Shown: positions 1 to 10,850 of the stretch, one piece after another
How the letters are laid out: every line of letters begins with the position of its first letter
Position numbering within the stretch: position 1 is the stretch's first letter
NCBI RefSeq assembly: GCF_033118175.1
Contig: NC_083701.1
Coordinates: 6,963,501-7,027,500 of the forward strand
From: Dama dama
Taxonomy: Eukaryota; Chordata; Mammalia; Artiodactyla; Cervidae
Direction of reading: 5' to 3'
DNA: 64,000 nucleotides
Position numbers and translations under genes: made by a program
The notes under the pieces: model-generated
What the model saw: only the letters and a program-made list of their open reading frames with translations
Told to the model about the DNA's origin: nothing
Database searches by the model: none

Positions 1-687
1 GCAGGTGTGAGTCCAACCTCCATAATATGTGATTATGCCATAACCCTGCAGACACTCTAGTATCACAGAGGGCTTTGACATAGTGGAGAAGGAGAAGGTA
101 GCCAAGGTAGGATGCGATATGAAGAAGTGCAAAGGAATCCTGGCTCCATTGAAAACTTAAACACCCTGTAATCAAGTGTCTTTTCTTTGATAACTTGCAC
201 TGAGTGTGCATGTCTGGGCATGTCTGTTCAAAGGGAAATATGGTGCATGGGTGGGAGAGAGGGCTTACAGCTCTATGAGATGCATGTTAACATCTTGTTT
301 AAAGCTGTATTTTCTTCGGATAGCTTCCACACTTAAACACAGGAAGGACACTGATTCAGGGATTTGGGCTGGAAAATGTGAACACAAGGGAAAAGCAGGA
401 AGTTCAGGAGCTATCAATGCATAAAGAACAACAAAATGAGTCAGGAATTACGGGTCTAAGACCTTCTTGCCTCACAGACTAGCTATGAAACCCAGAGCAA
501 ACCCTTTCTTCAGTCTCTTTCATGAAACGTCATCTTGGAACAGGTCTGAGGATCAATAGAGTGAGCTACATGCAAGCAATTCATAAAAGGTGAGAACTTC
601 ACCTACTGAGTACTGACTGAGTGCCTCTTGTATGTCAGTTTGCTGCCAGGCACGTGATGTCCCTTGAGCTCACCAACCAATCCTCTG
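1..687. other. No recognised gene; mostly unique DNA
   Basis: I see no supported coding region. The open frame at 206-424 has no domain, repeat or codon pattern suggesting a gene. A weak MIR-like phrase lies around 600-680 but is too decayed to call. Confidence 0.5.
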
Positions 688-892
688 CTTGGGGTCTTCT
701 TGAGTGCTGTTTCCTCTGACTAGAATACTCTTCCTACTTACCTTTTTTTTTGCTTTCTCCTTTTATTCACTCAGTTCTTCTCCCCAAAGCCACCTTCTCT
801 GAGATGCCTTTTCTGCCTCGGTCCCTGCCACTCTCTCATCTCCAGCTTTACTCTGTTTCATGTTTATAATTGCTTTTTTTTTTTTTTTTTTT
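688..892 (+). repeat. L2 LINE 3' fragment and T-run
   Basis: The wording 'gctgtttcctctgactagaatactc', followed by a stretch on serum-like 'caccttctctgagatgcctt', follows the L2 3' consensus in sense direction. A run of about 24 T closes the fragment at 869-892. It is old and degenerate, so the edges are approximate. Confidence 0.5.
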
Positions 893-935
893 TACAAATA
901 AGAAAACTGAGGTCAGTAGGCATCTCCTTACCTAA

Positions 936-1030
936 TAACATAGCTAACGTTTACTGAGCACAGATTATGTGCCAAACTCTAGTATAGGCACTTTAAATAT
1001 CATAGCTCATTAACCTCTATCTGGTTAATT
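936..1030 (-). repeat. MIR SINE fragment
   Basis: The phrases 'gtttactgagcacagattatgtgcc', 'aggcactttaaatatcat' and 'agctcatta' are the reverse strand of the MIR 3' half. This is an ancient mammalian tRNA-derived SINE, heavily diverged. Confidence 0.5.
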
Positions 1031-1365
1031 TGCAAGTGTATTTCCTTCTTTAAAGAGTTAAACTACTAAAGGGAGAAGTGAATTAAAGACAAACCTCTTC
1101 CTTTATAGATCTGGTCAAGACTCCCTGCCTTGGATGATGATGCATTGGCTTGTCTGACTCCCCCACCTGACTGCACCTTGGTCACCATTGTACCCCTAAA
1201 CCTCGCACACTTCTCGCCGTATCATAACTGATTAATGCACGGTCATTGATTGAAAGGGAAAAAAAAGCTTTATTGAATGTAAATAATCTTGTGCCATGCC
1301 TAGAAGACAGCAGGTAAATATCATCATTTGCATTATTATGCTGAACTTGTCATTGCATTCTTCAC
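1031..1365. other. No recognised feature
   Basis: Apparently unique DNA. No reading frame, RNA gene or repeat that I can support. Confidence 0.4.
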
Positions 1366-1572
1366 TCGAGCTTAGTCTCTTAAGTCATGTGACTCTTTGC
1401 AACCCCATGGACTAAAGCATGTCAGGCTCCTCTGTTCATGGGATTTTCCAGGCAAGAATACTGGAGTGGATTGCCATGCCCTCCTCCAAGGGATCTTCCC
1501 AACCCAGGGATCGAACCCAGGTCTCCTGCATTCCAGGTGGATTCTTTACTGACTGAACCACCAAGAAAGCAC
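1366..1572 (-). mobile_element. Bov-tA SINE
   Basis: Ruminant SINE in reverse. A BovA body ('actctttgcaaccccatggac', 'ggcaagaatactggagtgg') runs into a tRNA-Glu-derived head whose A/B-box part reads in reverse as 'gggatcgaacccaggtctcc'. It is non-autonomous and was mobilised by BovB enzymes through shared 3' sequence. The frame at 1422-1607 on the minus strand is SINE sequence. Confidence 0.9.
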
Positions 1573-1933
1573 TTGCAGATGCTATATTTCACATGAACCG
1601 AATACAACCTAATCAGTAGATTCTGTGATCCACATTTTATGTATGAACCTTCTGATATTCGTGAGGGTTAAGTGACAAACTGGCAGACATCAGAGTTATT
1701 TAAACCACCTCTATCTCCATGTCTAACTTTTTTTGCAATCTACATTCATTTCTCCTTTATGAAACTCAGGTTCAAGCAGACTCTAAAACTGTCTCTTTCA
1801 CGGGCCCAAATGTCTAGAAATGGAGCATAATCTGTCAAAGAAAGCCCATCTCATATTTTCTTTTCTTGGAAATGTCTTCAACATTCACTCAGCAGGAAAT
1901 ACTGAGTTTCTCCACTGTGCCAGGCAGTGTGTT
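1573..1933. other. No recognised gene
   Basis: Unique or ancient DNA. The edge at about 1918-1933 carries MIR-like wording ('gtgccaggcagtgtg'), apparently the host sequence of the next SINE. Confidence 0.4.
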
Positions 1934-2056
1934 TGTTGTTTAGTCGCTGAGTCGTGTCCTACTCTTTGCAACCCTCATGGACTGTAGCCCAGTAGGCTGC
2001 AATGTCCATGAAATTTGCAGGCAAGAGTTCTTGGGCAGGTTGCAATTTCCTTCTCA
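1934..2056 (-). mobile_element. BovA SINE monomer
   Basis: Reverse BovA body without a tRNA head. The near-repeat 'gcagtgtg' before and 'gcaatgtg' after the element looks like a target-site duplication in an old MIR-like host. Several substitutions indicate an older copy. Confidence 0.75.
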
Positions 2057-2996
2057 ATACCCAAGCAATGTGCTGGATATTGAGAAAATCTGGAGGAGTT
2101 AGACTAGTCATCAACTTCAAGAGGCCCTCCACCTAAAGAGCAAGACCATCACATAAAAGTAAATGTTGATGCCATTTGGTCAGGCATTTGTTGATGGTTA
2201 GGGCTTTTCAAGGTGATGTTCCAGTCAGGAGTAAAGCCCTGCAGAGGAGACAAGCGTGGTCCTTAAGCCCCTTCCAATTCAATATCCTCTGACTTCTCTT
2301 CCAGTCACCTAGTTCGCTCCCTCTACCTACTTTAGGAAAATTCACAGCTTAATAACGCATGAGGGAACATTACCTTAAGGTATAATTATGCTTTTCCACA
2401 AATGACCTATGCAATTACACCAGAGTGGTGAACAGCGACTGCAGACAGGAGTTGGAACAAGTGCCCAGGAATATAATGTTACAAAATGACCCCTGTTTCA
2501 ATTTTCCTTCTTATAACTACATAAAAATTACATTTGCTTCTATCACAGAGATGTGCAGTAAAACATGAAAAAGACCCATTAGATTATCTACTCTCATCTC
2601 CTAGGAAGTTTTTTTTTTTTTTTTCAAACTGTGATAGACTTTCTAGGGACTTGAGGCTGTTAAATTATTCCAAGATAATAGAGATAATGAGGGAGGAAAG
2701 ACCTCCCAGTACAGTGTTTATACTTCATAAATCTGTACATTGGTACCTGGCGGCAGGTAAACCTTCATGGCCAGATCACGAGTGGACAGAGCTCAAAGGA
2801 AAAGTGGGAAGTTGAGCCAGGAGACCCAAGGGAAGCCTGGGATTATAAAATTAGAGCTAGCGTTAGAGTTAGAATAAATAGTCACAGCCGGATAAAAAAG
2901 AAGGGCTAGTTACTGGTCATGTGGGCAGTTCCAGACCTGGGAACCAGAGATTTGAGACAGCATGTTTCATATAAACACTGATGTGAATACGACAGT
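2057..2996. other. No recognised feature except a T-run
   Basis: About 0.9 kb with no supported gene. A run of T lies at about 2609-2624. The frame at 2534-2815 has no recognisable domain and crosses the T-run, which explains its poly-Phe stretch. Confidence 0.4.
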
Positions 2997-3009
2997 AATG
3001 TAGATTATT

Positions 3010-3278
3010 GCTACTGCTAAGTCACTTCAGTAGTGTCCAACTCTGTGTGACCCCATAGACAGAAGCCCACCAGGCTCCCCCTTCCCTGGGATTCTCCAGG
3101 CAAGAATACTGGAGTGGGTTGCCATTTCCTTCTCCAATGCATGAAAGTGAAAAATGAAAGTGAAGTTGTTCAGTCGTGTCTGACTCTTAGCGATCCCTTG
3201 GACTGCAGCCTACCAGGCTCCTCCGTCCATGGGATTTTCCAGGCAAGAGTACTGGAGTGGGGTGCCATTGCTTCTCCG
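3010..3278 (-). mobile_element. Bov-A2 SINE (BovA dimer)
   Basis: Two BovA monomers in tandem, each with 'ggcaagA(A/G)TactggagTggg', joined by the GAAAGTGAAA linker at about 3142-3163. The flanks 2997-3009 and 3279-3291 match at 12 of 13 positions and read as a target-site duplication. Bov-A2 is restricted to ruminants. The length of about 270 bp suggests a full copy. Confidence 0.93.
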
Positions 3279-3429
3279 AATGTATATTATTATGCACATA
3301 TAAATATTTTATGAAACTTCCATCATACTGTAAAGTGTTCTGATTCTATTTAATATTAAATCCATTCCTTAATCAGGATCACTAAAAACACTCTGAAACG
3401 ATTACCTAAATGCCTTAATCATCCTTTTA

Positions 3430-4170
3430 AAACTTATTTTACTGAAATACAGCTCATTTACAACACTATATTAGCTTTAGGTGTACAATACAGTGCTTCA
3501 ATAATTTTTATAGATTATACTCCATTTAAATTTAGTGTTAAATATTGGTGTATTTCCTGTGCTGTACAATATATCCTTGTAACTTACACATTTTATATTA
3601 ATACTTCTTAATCCTCTTGCCCTAATTACTCCCCCATCCTTGACAACTCTTGATATCATCAGGTTTTTTAGGCTTTAGCCATGTTAGTGTTGGTATAATA
3701 GTAATATCATTGTGGTTTTAATTTGCATTTCTGTAATGAGTAATGAACATGAGTATCTTTTACTGTACTATACATGTTTTACATCATTTATTTAGTTCAT
3801 TTAATTTCATAAATAAAATATTTGTAAATAAATATTTCTCTATGAATGGCAATAATTAGTAAATATTAACCTTTACATTACTGACTTATAAAAGATTTTT
3901 ATTTTTTTATTAATAAATATCAATACTTTACCAGATATATCTATTGTGAATATTTTCTCCTAGTTTAGATTTTATCTTTTAATTTTATTAAACATGGGTT
4001 TTAAATAGCAGATGTTTTTAATGTTTTTTAAGTTTGATGAAGTCGAAAGTATCTGCTTCTCCTTTATGGTGTTTGTTTTTTGTGTCCTATTTTGAAATAC
4101 TTGCCTAACCAGAACATCATGGGAATTTCTGCCTGTTTTTCTCTAGAAGTCTTATACTTCTAGCAGTTAC
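3430..4170 (-). repeat. L1 LINE 3' region, old copy
   Basis: The reverse-strand wording of an L1 3' UTR and ORF2 end is present: 'ttactgaaatacagctcatttacaac', then 'attgtggttttaatttgcatttctg'. AT-rich text around 3940-4130 resembles upstream L1M sequence. It is strongly decayed with no usable frame. It may be one element with the L1 piece at 4840-5060. Confidence 0.6.
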
Positions 4171-4224
4171 ATGTGGATTTTTTATCTGTTTTATTTTTGT
4201 ATATCGTTTGTGGCAAGGAGTGGT

Positions 4225-4290
4225 TTTAGAGAGGGAGAAAGAGACAGACAAACGAGACAGATACAGAGGGAGAGAGGAGAGAGAGAGCTG
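4225..4290 (+). repeat. GA-rich low-complexity tract
   Basis: Purine-only wording such as GAGAGAGGAGAGAGAGAG. It explains the Arg/Glu-rich frame at 4171-4356, which is not a gene. Confidence 0.8.
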
Positions 4291-4546
4291 AATGTGTTAA
4301 ATGTCGTTGTTTCATCATATGAATTCATCACTGAGCAAGTTAACACCTGTGTGTAAATAACGCTCAGTTCACTTCAGTCCACTTGTGTCAAATTTAATAC
4401 AGAAAGGTGCTATTATTCAAACTTGACTGTCTTTGCCTCCATCAGTGTTTGTTTCTTACAATCTAGTCTGTCTAATAGTAATCTGGATTAGCAGGATGGT
4501 TTTTATTACATCTCTCCCTTGATTTGGCAAGGACTAATGATTGCCC

Positions 4547-4672
4547 AGAGAAGGAAATGGCAACCCACTCCACTGTTCCTGCCTGGAGAATCCCAGGGAC
4601 AGGGGAGCCTGGTGGGCTGCCGTCTATGGGGTCGCACAGAGTCGGACACGACTGAAGCGACTTAGCAGCAGC
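4547..4672 (+). mobile_element. BovA SINE monomer
   Basis: A single BovA body running forward from 'gagaaggaaatggcaaccc' to 'gacttagcagcagc'. It is flanked by an exact 11-bp target-site duplication, aatgattgccc, at 4536-4546 and 4673-4683. Low divergence indicates a fairly recent insertion. Confidence 0.93.
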
Positions 4673-4839
4673 AATGATTGCCCTTCATTATCCTTTCTCC
4701 AGAGTAATTGAATCATCAATGAGAAATGCCACCATAAAAACTCCAACCTCCCAACAATGCATTAATTTCTGTGAGATTGAAATAAAGTTTTATTTTCCAT
4801 AAGCCAATGTCATATGAGATTTCTGTTAGCTGCATAGGA

Positions 4840-5060
4840 ACACAATTCTAACCTGGTATGTATTTTCAATCCATTTACTTTCAACCAATTTCTGTTCTTT
4901 TGTTTTAGATATATCTGTTATAGCAATATATAGCTGAATTTTTTTCATCCAATCTGCCAATATTTTAACTCTTTCTAATCTCTTTTAACTGGACAATCAG
5001 ATCATTCAAATTAATTGTGCCCACTGATATATATTAATTATTTCTAATATGTATTGCTTT
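4840..5060 (-). repeat. L1 ORF2 fragment, decayed
   Basis: Reverse-strand text around 'ttttttcatccaatctgccaa' and 'tttaactggacaatcagatc' follows the L1 ORF2 segment in which ancient L1M copies encode the region after the endonuclease. It is riddled with changes and has no open frame. Confidence 0.5.
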
Positions 5061-5474
5061 CTATTTGGTTTTTATTGTGATAGTGTCTTGATTTTTTTTT
5101 TCCTTTTGGAGTCTCTTATACTGATCTTTATACTCATTAAAAATTTAATTTCTCTACTAATTTTGAATGTTTATAACATAAAATATTTGTATCATTTTGT
5201 TAATGACTCTAAAAGTTTAAACTTAACCTAATCTTAAAAATCTAAACTTAAGCAATATCTTGACTATACTCTTAGAAAACGTGTATATTTTAAGAGTAAA
5301 TCCAATTCACCTCCTTACAAAGCTAATGTTAATCTCACCTCAGATCAAATTTCTTTCTGGAACTTTGCAACTCTGCATAGTAAGCATTATTGTCATTACT
5401 TTGAAATGTCAATGCATGAATAGTTGTATTGAAATGTTTAACATTTTGTTTGCTTACCATCCATTTCTTCTTAA
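5061..5474. other. AT-rich, no recognised gene
   Basis: The small AT-rich frames at 5049-5231 and 5260-5502 are low-complexity artefacts. Possible L1 remnants only. Confidence 0.35.
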
Positions 5475-5765
5475 AATAACCTTATTGAAACAAAATTCAT
5501 GAATGTTATGCTTCACCCGTATAAAATGTATGATCCAATGGTTTTTAATATATTCACAGAGTTGTACAACCACTACCAAAATTTAATTTTCGGATATATT
5601 CATCATGCCCAGAAGAAGCCACAAATCTATTAGAAGTCATTTCACATTTACCCTTTTCACTAACCAACCACTAATTTACTTTATGTCTATAAATGTGTCT
5701 TTTCTTGACATTACACCTGAGTGGAATCATGCAATACGTTGTCTTTTAGAACTAGTTTCTGTCAC
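5475..5765 (-). repeat. L1M-type 3' UTR fragment
   Basis: The wording 'caatggtttttaatatattc', 'acagagttgtacaaccacta' and 'gtggaatcatgcaatacgttg' is the reverse strand of a typical mammalian-wide L1M 3' end. Confidence 0.75.
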
Positions 5766-5859
5766 TAATCCTAATATTTAATGTTTCTTTCCCTATATTA
5801 TCAATTTTTTCTCTCCACTCAATTATTTCTCATTGCATACAAATATGCTATAATGCCTC

Positions 5860-6250
5860 CTTCTAAGAAGTAATACTGCATCGAGTCCATATCCCTAGGC
5901 TCTTCTGCCATAATTTTCTCCTCCTCTTCGAAGCAAAATTTCTCAAATAAATTTTCTCCTCTAGTTCATATCTCTTTCTGTCTTTTTGTCACATTATTTT
6001 TTTTTCTCTACCACTACAATAACTCATTCTTGTCAAAGGCATCAATAAATTCCATTTTTTAATGTTTATTTGGAAAACGTTCATGAGCCTCCAGGTGACC
6101 CATTTTTGTCAATTATTCCTTAAATTTTGCAACATTTATTTTTCACTTTGTTTCTGGAATTATGTTGGTTCAGCTCCACCTTTGGGGATATTTTCTTATA
6201 GAAAATCCTCCATAAGCAACAATGGCCCTTCAGATCAAAATTCCACATGA
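5860..6250 (+). repeat. Possible L2 LINE fragment
   Basis: The text 'aactcattcttgtcaaaggcatcaat' and the following T/C-rich stretch loosely resemble the L2 body upstream of its reverse transcriptase core. The match is weak and could be chance. Confidence 0.25.
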
Positions 6251-6632
6251 ATGGTACTTCGCAGTGAACTAAATCTTAATATATTTTCCAGTCAGAGTTC
6301 TGAAGCAATTTGAGTGAATGTAAAAGATTAAAGGGATGAAACTTTCTTAGTGCACTTGGGATCTTTACCAATTAGTTTACAACAAAGCTGAGACAAATTG
6401 AAAACACACAATTTCTATGAATAGACAAGACAGAAAGAATAAAACCCTCTCCCAAAATTGTTCATCATGAAACTTGCCTCATTTCCTCAACCTTTTACTC
6501 AGGAAGGAATCAGTGAATGATGGAGAGAAGACAGAATCATTTTACTGATGGATGATCTCTACATGAAAGGAAATATCATGAGGGACAGACAAACCTCCCA
6601 TTCTTCCAACGTGACCAGTTCTTGAACGTCAT
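6251..6632. other. No recognised feature
   Basis: Unique-looking DNA without a supported gene or repeat. Confidence 0.4.
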
Positions 6633-6828
6633 ATGCTTAGTTGCTTAATTGTATCTGACTCTTTGTGACCCCATGGACTGTAAGACCGCCCGGCTTCTCT
6701 GTCCATGGGATTCTCCAGGCAAGAATACCAGAGTGGGTTGCCATGTCCTCCTCCAGGGGCTCTTCCCAATCCAGGGATCGAACCCAGGTCTCCCACATTG
6801 CAGGCAGATTCTTCACTGTCTGAGCCAC
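6633..6828 (-). mobile_element. Bov-tA SINE
   Basis: Reverse copy with a BovA body at about 6633-6755 and a tRNA-derived head at about 6756-6828 ('ggatcgaacccaggtctcc'). The overlapping frames on both strands here are SINE sequence. Confidence 0.9.
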
Positions 6829-7202
6829 AGTTTCAGATAAAACTTCAGTGAATCTTTTAGGTAGATTTTTAAAAATACCTTCTATCTACCCACCCTCAAA
6901 TTTAACAAGTTTACAAATATCTCTTATTTGATATCTGGTTGGTAGGTTGGTGGGTTGCTGTCTCCATAGGTCAATGACAGCGACTTGGAAATATCTTGGT
7001 TCAGTTAGCACAATGAAATATGAATATTCATTAGTTAGGAGAAAAAATGGAAACTTTATTCTTCTCCAAAGAGGGTGTTTACCATGTTGGTGTTTTAGTC
7101 CTGTTAATTCAGGAGCCAATATTGCTTATGGCTGGACATTGTGCTCTAGCACCACTCCAAATATGGCTAGGTTAACATGTGTCATGGATAAAAACAAATA
7201 TT
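6829..7202. other. No recognised gene
   Basis: Unique-looking DNA. The frames at 6886-7119 (minus) and 6947-7207 (plus) overlap each other and show no domain. Confidence 0.4.
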
Positions 7203-7412
7203 TTTAGTGCAAGTATGCTCTAGGCACTCTGCTAATTGCTTTACAGAGAATACCTTATTTAACCCTCTTCAGGGTTTGTGAAGAAGGTAGTATTACTAAC
7301 CACATCTCAGAGATAATATAGTATGCTCCAGGGAGATTATATAGCTTGTCCACTCCAGTAAGATGGTATATGCCAATGCTTATATTTAAATTCAGGATGC
7401 TGGATTCCCAGT
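7203..7412 (-). repeat. MIR SINE
   Basis: Nearly complete reverse MIR with 'gctctaggcactctgctaattgc', 'ttacagagaataccttatttaaccct' and 'catctcagagataatatag' in the expected order. Divergence is typical of this ancient family. Confidence 0.65.
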
Positions 7413-7575
7413 ATTATATATTTAATTACTTTATAAGACCACTTTTCAATACAGGTATATGCATTCACTCTGTATGTGTGTGTCTGTCTGTAATAGTCTG
7501 ATGAAGCAATAAGCATTTACATTCAAACAACACACTTTTTGAGTTAAAAAGAAAAAGCCTTACAATTTAAATTGT

Positions 7576-7785
7576 GTGAAAAAAGAAAGTGAAATTATCA
7601 GTCACTCAGTTGTGTCAGCCTTTTTGGACTCCGTGGATTGTAGCCCGTCAGTCTCCTCTGTCCTTGTAATTTCCCAGGCAAGAATACTAGAGTTGGTTAC
7701 CATTTCCTTCTGCAGGGACTTGTTCCAACTCAGCGATCCAACCCTATCACGTAGGTGGTGCATAAACACTTCAGGGACAACACTT
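7576..7785 (-). mobile_element. Bov-tA SINE, diverged
   Basis: Reverse BovA body ('ttcccaggcaagaatactag') followed by a decayed tRNA head ('ctcagcgatccaaccc'). It is more diverged than most Bov-tA copies here. Confidence 0.8.
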
Positions 7786-7951
7786 CTAGAATGGTAAAAC
7801 TTTGCCTGGTTTTTACCTGCTGAACACGGATGAACGTCATGAAGTAATGGAAGGTTTATCTCATATTATCTAAAATTTATTGAGACCCTAAAGATTATAT
7901 TAGGCAAATTGTGTATGGAATATATTAGGAAAATTATATATGTGATTATAT

Positions 7952-8826
7952 GTGGAAAATTCTTCAAGAGATGGGAATACCAGACCACCTGACCTGCCTC
8001 CTGAGAAATCTGTATGCCGATCAAGAAGCAAAGTTAGAACTGGACATGGAACAACAGACTGGTTCCAAATCGGGAAAGGAGTACATCAAGGCTGTATATT
8101 GTCACCCTGCTTATTTAACTTATATACAGCTTACATCATGGGAAATACCGGGCTGGATGAAGCACAAGCTGGAATCAAGATTGCCGGGAGAAATATCAAC
8201 AACCTCAGATATGCAGATGACACCACCCTATGGCAGAAAGTGAAGAAGAACTAAAGAGCCTCTTGATGAAAGTGAAAGAGGAGAGTGAAAAAGTTGGCTT
8301 AAAGCTCAACATTCAGAAAACTAAGATCATGGCATCTGGTCCCATCACTTCATGGCAGATAGATGGGGAAACAGTGGAAACAGTGAGACTTTGTTTTTGG
8401 GGTTCTAAAATCACTGCAGATGGTGACTGCAGCCATGAAATTAAAAGACGCTTGCTCCTTGGAAGAAAAGTTATGACCAACCTAGACAGCATATTAAAAA
8501 GCAGAGGCATTACTTTGCCAACAAAGGTCCTTCTAGTCAAGGCTATAGTTTTTACAGTAGTTATGTGTGAATGTGAGAATTGGACTATAAAGAAAGCTGA
8601 GTGCCAAAGAATTGATGCTTTTGAGCTGTGGTGTTGGAGAAGACTCTCAAGAGTCCCTTGGACTGCAAGGATATCCAACCAGTCCATCCTAAAGGAGATC
8701 AGTCCTGGGTGTTCATTGGAAGAACTGATGCTGAAGCTGAAACTCCACATGATGCGAAGAACTGACTCATTAGAAAAGACCCTGATGCTAGGAAAGATTG
8801 AAAGCAGGAGGAGTAGGGAACGATAG
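7952..8826 (+). pseudogene. BovB reverse transcriptase remnant
   Basis: This remnant belongs to the BovB polyprotein, whose reverse transcriptase copies the element's RNA at a nicked target. The frame at 7952-8254 keeps the conserved QGCILSPCLFNLY block and the catalytic YADD box (codons at 8210-8221). The frame then shifts, and 8230-8826 continues for 198 residues with the C-terminal domain (for example DGETVETV, KAECQRIDAFELWCWRRL). The endonuclease, the start of the reverse transcriptase and the true start codon are absent. At least one frameshift and a stop near 8824 make it non-functional. This is a retrotransposon relic, not a host gene. Confidence 0.9.
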
Positions 8827-8975
8827 AGGATGAGATGGTTGGATGACATCACTGACTCAATGGACATGAGTTTGAGTAAGCTCTGGGAGTTGATGATGGA
8901 CTGGGAGGCCTGACGTGCTGAAGTCCATGGGTTTGCAAACAGTTGGACATGACTGAATGACTGAACTGAACTGAA
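7952..8975 (+). mobile_element. BovB LINE, 5'-truncated
   Basis: The 3' third of a BovB (RTE-clade) non-LTR retrotransposon, about 1 kb, ending in the family's GAACTGAACTGAA 3' tail. An exact 9-bp target-site duplication, tgattatat, lies at 7943-7951 and 8976-8984, so both insertion edges are defined. The 5' end is inside the reverse transcriptase region, typical of incomplete target-primed reverse transcription. It carries two main broken frames and cannot encode a full protein. Confidence 0.95.
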
Positions 8976-8984
8976 TGATTATAT

Positions 8985-9186
8985 TTTCAGCTTCTGTCTC
9001 TATGCAATGTTAGCACAGATATTTCTAAGCTCACATACCCTGTACTCACCATGAACTTCACTTGTTGAATTCACTAACTGAATTCTGCTTCATGGTTCTA
9101 TTTTCCTAATGTTAATTCCAACAACAAAATGGTCCCGTGTAGGCCTTTCTTTTTTCTTTTTTCTTTTGTAAAAGTAGACATTTACA
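8985..9186. other. No recognised feature
   Basis: Short unique spacer between BovB and the next SINE, containing a CT-rich run at about 9145-9168. Confidence 0.4.
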
Positions 9187-9400
9187 CAGGCTTCCCAGGT
9201 GGTAACACAGTAAAGAATCTGCCTGCCAATGCAGGAGGTGAAAGAGTTGCTGGTTCAATCCCTGGATCAGGAAGATGCCCTGGAGGAAGAAATGGTAACC
9301 CACTCAGTATTCTTGCCTGAAAATTTTCATGGACAGAAGAGCCTGGCGGGCTACATACAGTCCAAGGGGTCTCAAGGAGTCAGACATGACTGAGCACACA
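9187..9400 (+). mobile_element. Bov-tA SINE
   Basis: Forward element with a tRNA-Glu-derived head ('ggcttcccaggtggtaacac', 'ctggttcaatccctggatc'), then a BovA body ending 'agtcagacatgactgagcac'. Its tail continues into an ACAC-rich microsatellite at 9402-9436, a common 3' tail of this family. Confidence 0.9.
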
Positions 9401-9469
9401 TATGTACACTCACACAAATACACACACACACACAAACAAGTGATGAGCATGCAATAATGAATGAGAAAT

Positions 9470-9740
9470 ACTGTTCCTCATAGGGACTCCACATTGAGGA
9501 TGCAAAGTACAAGGACATCATCATCTAGAAATGCACCAAGGTCATTGCAGAGGAGGCAAGTGCCAGGAGAGGAGAGTACCAGGTTCATTAGTCTTGGGGG
9601 CCTGACTCCCCAGGGAGATACCATTTAAGCTGAGGCCTATTGAATGAAACACAGTTGCAGGTAAAGGAAGCAAAAGGTGAAAGGTTGGGGAAGTTTTTTT
9701 CAAAGGCCCTGCAATGAAAAGGCAGAGGGTTTTTCAACAG
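9470..9740 (-). repeat. L2 LINE fragment
   Basis: Reverse-strand L2 wording: 'gggagataccatttaagctgaggcct' and 'caaaggccctgcaatgaaaaggcagag' in the expected order. Ancient and diverged. Confidence 0.5.
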
Positions 9741-9837
9741 AGAGAGGAGGTACACTAGCATTCTATTAAGCAGAAATGTTCCGGCACAGCAACGCTCCCT
9801 GAAATTTAAAGTAGACGTAAAGAGTGAATCCCACTCA

Positions 9838-9905
9838 AGTGCTGGTGGGATTGTGGTGGCTGAGGTGAGCTGGCGGGTGGTGCAGTGGTGGTGGGTAGGC
9901 TTGGG
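9838..9905 (+). repeat. TGG-rich G-tract
   Basis: A G-rich stretch built from GGTGG-type units, with several GG/GGG runs. It could adopt a two-layer quadruplex on the plus strand. No function is evident. Confidence 0.5.
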
Positions 9906-9967
9906 AAGGTACACCTGGCCAGACACCTGCAGAAAATTGAACTAGTGGAGCCCACAATTGCATGCCA

Positions 9968-10088
9968 GATGGAGAAGGAAATGGCAACCCACTCCAGCAC
10001 TCTTGCCTGGAGAATTCCACGGACAGAGGGGCCTGGTGGGCTACAGTCCATGGGGCACAAAGAGTCGGACACAACTGGTGACTAATAC
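9968..10088 (+). mobile_element. BovA SINE monomer
   Basis: Forward BovA body starting 'gatggagaaggaaatggcaac' and ending 'agtcggacacaactggtgac', without a tRNA head. Frames on both strands at 9806-10191 derive from it. Confidence 0.9.
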
Positions 10089-10504
10089 ATGGGAAGCCCC
10101 CAAAGAGAGGACAGAATGGCTCCTGGAGCCCCGAGGGTGAGGATGTGGGTCCAGCCTCATCAGCATCACACATCCACGCTTCATTGTCCACAGAATGAAG
10201 GGCATGGCGCTACTTCTTGCTCCCTTCCAGACTGAAACTTCCGGCTTCCAAGGTGGTGAACCCATACCTGTGAAGTGAGAAGGAACGCTAAGCAACTTCT
10301 GACACGAGCAAGCAGAAGTTACAGGTGGGCTGTTAGGGTCCAGAGGAAAAATGCTCACCAGGAAGTAAACAAAACAGGATTTAAACTGAGGATGGCACCT
10401 ACAGGTTGATCTCAGATCAGACATACAACTAAGAGTGTATCTCTAGTTTCTTGCACATTTAAAAAAAATCTAACTATATTAACAGTATGCTTATCAGGAA
10501 TAAT
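10089..10504. other. No recognised gene
   Basis: Unique-looking DNA. The minus-strand frame at 10041-10424 partly overlaps the BovA and has no domain. Confidence 0.4.
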
Positions 10505-10700
10505 ACTTCCAAAATGCTGTTCCTCAAAGCATGATCTTCAGGATGCAGATCTCCAAAGCATCTGGAGACATTTCAAACACTCATGTCCTAAGGCCCCCAC
10601 CCCAGGGTTCTGATTCATTAGATCTTCTTATCTGTGCTTTTAAGATGATACTTAGGCTATTTGTCCAATGCTTGAGTACTTCTAAGACCATGTTTTGAAA
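10505..10700 (+). repeat. Possible hAT-type MER5-like fragment
   Basis: The phrases 'tgttcctcaaagcatgatcttcaggatgcag' and 'cccccaccccagggttctgattcattagatct' resemble the well-known short non-autonomous hAT-Charlie elements of mammals. The family assignment is tentative. Confidence 0.4.
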
Positions 10701-10744
10701 AATACTCATTAGATACGCTCACCTAAATCCCAACTCTTATCTCT

Positions 10745-10850
10745 TACTCTTTTCTTTTTCGGGATCTTAGTTCCCAGACCAGGAATCAAAGCCTCACCCC
10801 TTGCCTTGGAAGTGCAGAGTCTTAACCACTGAACCATCAGTGGCAGTCTT
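10745..10850 (-). mobile_element. CHR SINE (tRNA-derived)
   Basis: Reverse cetartiodactyl SINE: 'gggatcttagttcccagaccagg', 'cttggaagtgcagagtcttaaccactgaacc'. The short form lacks the CHR-1 middle section. Confidence 0.8.

Noticed and set aside
8230..8867. 198-codon plus-strand and 184-codon minus-strand frames as host genes
   Set aside because: Both lie in a BovB copy with a defined target-site duplication; the plus frame is BovB C-terminal sequence and the minus frame is its shadow.
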